Origin: Dyella nitratireducens
GTDB taxonomy: Bacteria; Pseudomonadota; Gammaproteobacteria; Xanthomonadales; Rhodanobacteraceae
Direction: 5' to 3'
DNA length: 64,000 nt
NCBI RefSeq assembly: GCF_014642835.1
Contig: NZ_BMJA01000004.1
Location: 65,678-129,677, forward strand
Position numbers and translations under genes: made by a program. This document shows, piece by piece, positions 60,566 through 64,000 of this stretch. The notes beneath the pieces were generated by a model. That model did no database searches. It saw only the letters and a list, made by a program, of their open reading frames with translations, and was not told where the DNA came from. The first letter of the stretch is position 1. Each line of letters opens with the position of its first letter.

Positions 60566-60970
60566 ATGAAACACACACACGACGAAACGCTTACCGAAGT
60601 CCGCGCCGACGTCTGGCTCTGGGCCGCGCGCATGTACAAGACGCGCAGCCTGGCCAAGCAGGCGATTGACGGTGGCAAGGTCGACGTGAACGGCGCCGGC
60701 TGCAAGCCTTCCAAGGCCCTGCACGTGGGCGACACCGTGCGACTGACCCGTGGCGAGGAGCGGCTGGAACTGGAAATTCTGGTGCTTGCCGAGCTTCGCG
60801 GACCCGCCAGCGTGGCCCAAATGCTCTATCGCGAAACCGAACCCAGCCGGCTTGCGCGTGAGCAGGCGCGCGAGCTGCGACGCCTGAGCGGAGCGGGGCT
60901 GAATCGTCCTCCCACCCGTCCGAACAAGCAGGAACGTCGAGAATTGCGACGGCTTAAGGATTTTCCCTGA
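60566..60970 (+). CDS. hslR: Heat-shock protein 15, S4 RNA-binding
   Basis: 134 residues. A single S4 domain covers about 12-75 (VRADVWLWAARMYKTRSLAKQAIDGGKVDVNGAGCKPSKALHVGD), followed by a basic helical tail (RPNKQERRELRRLKDF). Hsp15 recognises 50S subunits carrying stalled nascent chains and aids their release. The ATG at 60566 is chosen because family homology starts there; the frame is open farther upstream. A third heat-shock gene near htpX and htpG. Confidence 0.91.
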   Translation: MKHTHDETLTEVRADVWLWAARMYKTRSLAKQAIDGGKVDVNGAGCKPSKALHVGDTVRLTRGEERLELEILVLAELRGPASVAQMLYRETEPSRLAREQARELRRLSGAGLNRPPTRPNKQERRELRRLKDFP

Positions 60971-61073
60971 GCAGCACATCTCAGAAATCCGCGCCCATCT
61001 GCGTGATCATCTTTTCGCCAAAGCAGGCAATCCGGGAGAGGTTGCCGCGAAGAGCGATTCAAGGGGGATCCAA

Positions 61074-61622
61074 ATGAGCGGTATCGATTTCTTCAAGCGG
61101 TTGTTGAGCGGTCAGGCACTGGAAAGCATGCAGCAGAAACCCCTCGTGCAAGCAGCACAGGGCATGCGCACTCTGGTGGTAGACGACTCGCCGACCATTC
61201 GCGCAGTACTCGGCAAGATGCTCGGCCAGGAAGGGTATGGGGTGCAGAAGGCGGTCGATGGCGAAAGCGCCCTCGAACTGGCCAAGGCTGAGCAACCGGA
61301 ATTGATTTTCCTGGACGTCGTCCTGCCAGGCATCAACGGCTTCGCGGTATTGCGTGCGTTGCGTCACGATCCGCTGACGCAGCACATCCCGATCGTGATG
61401 ATCAGCGGCAATCAGCAAGCCACCGAGCAGTTCTACGTACAGCGCTTCGGCGCCGATGACTTCATCAAGAAGCCGTTTGGCCAGCGCGAAGTGCAGCAAT
61501 CCATCAATCAACTGGTGCGCGCCGGGCGCTTGCCCGCGCGCGTGCCGGCACCGGCCGTGACCGACGCTACGCTTACGCCGTATGAAGAGTTGCGCAGCAC
61601 GCTGTCGGGCATGGCTGCCTGA
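61074..61622 (+). CDS. Single-domain response regulator (CheY-like) with N-terminal extension
   Basis: 182 residues. A receiver domain occupies about 31-148: acidic pair Asp37-Asp38 in VVDDSPT, phosphoacceptor Asp81 in IFLDVVLPG, and Lys in FIKKPFG. It lacks an output domain. The N-terminal 30 residues (FFKRLLSGQALESM) and C-terminal tail are extra. It resembles PilG/PilH and other twitching or diguanylate-linked regulators, but no partner kinase lies in the window. AAGGGGG is upstream of the ATG. Confidence 0.88.
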   Translation: MSGIDFFKRLLSGQALESMQQKPLVQAAQGMRTLVVDDSPTIRAVLGKMLGQEGYGVQKAVDGESALELAKAEQPELIFLDVVLPGINGFAVLRALRHDPLTQHIPIVMISGNQQATEQFYVQRFGADDFIKKPFGQREVQQSINQLVRAGRLPARVPAPAVTDATLTPYEELRSTLSGMAA

Positions 61623-61666
61623 GCCTCAGTTCATTCCAGCAATAACCGGCTGACTTCAGACGGAAA

Positions 61667-61700
61667 CGCCGCAGCGTGGGGACGCTGCGGCGCTTTTTTT
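61667..61700. terminator. Strong intrinsic terminator between the receiver gene and katG
   Basis: CGCCGCAGCG (61667-61676) pairs perfectly with CGCTGCGGCG (61683-61692) around TGGGGA, followed by TTTTTTT. It serves the receiver gene and, less strongly, katG on the other strand. Confidence 0.88.
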
Positions 61701-61718
61701 GCTCAATTTCCGTGCTGA

Positions 61719-63998
<2,280 letters not shown>

Positions 63999-64000
63999 GG

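Overview
The window reads as chromosomal DNA of a GC-rich gammaproteobacterium of the Xanthomonadales/Lysobacterales type, most likely Rhodanobacteraceae (Dyella, Luteibacter, Rhodanobacter, Frateuria). The evidence is the gene repertoire (large TonB-dependent receptors, OPT transporter, ROK regulator, YXW-repeat and Gly/Tyr-rich envelope proteins, KatG, SelO) and several families of dispersed intergenic palindromes. Genus is an inference from gene content only. No rRNA, tRNA, CRISPR, prophage, integrase or transposase was recognised. Genes are densely packed on both strands in short operons.

Layout. 1-6.8 kb: a partial envelope protein, DinB-like protein, ThpR, a secreted methyltransferase-like protein, a GH18 chitinase, an S10 peptidase and a lipoprotein. 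6.9-12.8 kb: OPT transporter, overlapping 16S rRNA modification genes (rsmC-like and rsuA), selO. 12.8-21.3 kb: a sugar-acquisition block with a ROK regulator, a phosphodiester glycosidase overlapping a TonB-dependent receptor, and a divergent membrane-bound winged-helix/TPR regulator. 21.3-25.9 kb: SH3 protein, periplasmic FKBP, and aroG preceded by an aromatic leader peptide and attenuator. 25.9-33.7 kb: oxidoreductases, PhzF, rhomboid, a lysine-rich DNA-binding-like protein, lipoproteins, DUF72 protein and a cytochrome c fusion. 33.7-38 kb: a highly structured RNA with C-rich loops ahead of pncB, then metNIQ. 38-46.8 kb: glutathione peroxidase, dacB, MATE pump, SlyD, FAD monooxygenase, PldA, AlkZ-like protein. 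46.9-48.3 kb: three tandem cold-shock genes with long structured leaders. 48.3-56.6 kb: hydrolase, old yellow enzyme, pirin, Mpo1-like protein, GT39 glycosyltransferase, a c'-type cytochrome, tcdA, phbB, gluQ. 56.7-64 kb: a stress group of htpX, htpG, hslR, a receiver protein and katG.

How parts work together. Chitinase, TonB receptor, periplasmic glycosidase and ROK regulator fit scavenging of GlcNAc-type oligosaccharides (inference). metNIQ imports methionine. The csp genes and the htpX/htpG/hslR/katG group cover cold, heat and oxidative stress.

Most notable non-coding signals: (1) an aroG attenuator with a 26-residue leader peptide carrying a Tyr-Tyr-Phe-Trp-Tyr-Gly-Tyr run and three alternative pairings; (2) a family of long nested palindromes (2025-2184 and 22141-22433) that share a 27-nt core and termini, while inner arms differ between copies yet match within each copy; (3) a four-hairpin RNA at about 33832-33968 ending in an intrinsic terminator, with C-rich loops; (4) a terminator-like hairpin whose loop begins at the start codon of the gene at 30942. 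All coordinates, pairings and residue positions were read by eye; no alignment, folding or database search was run.
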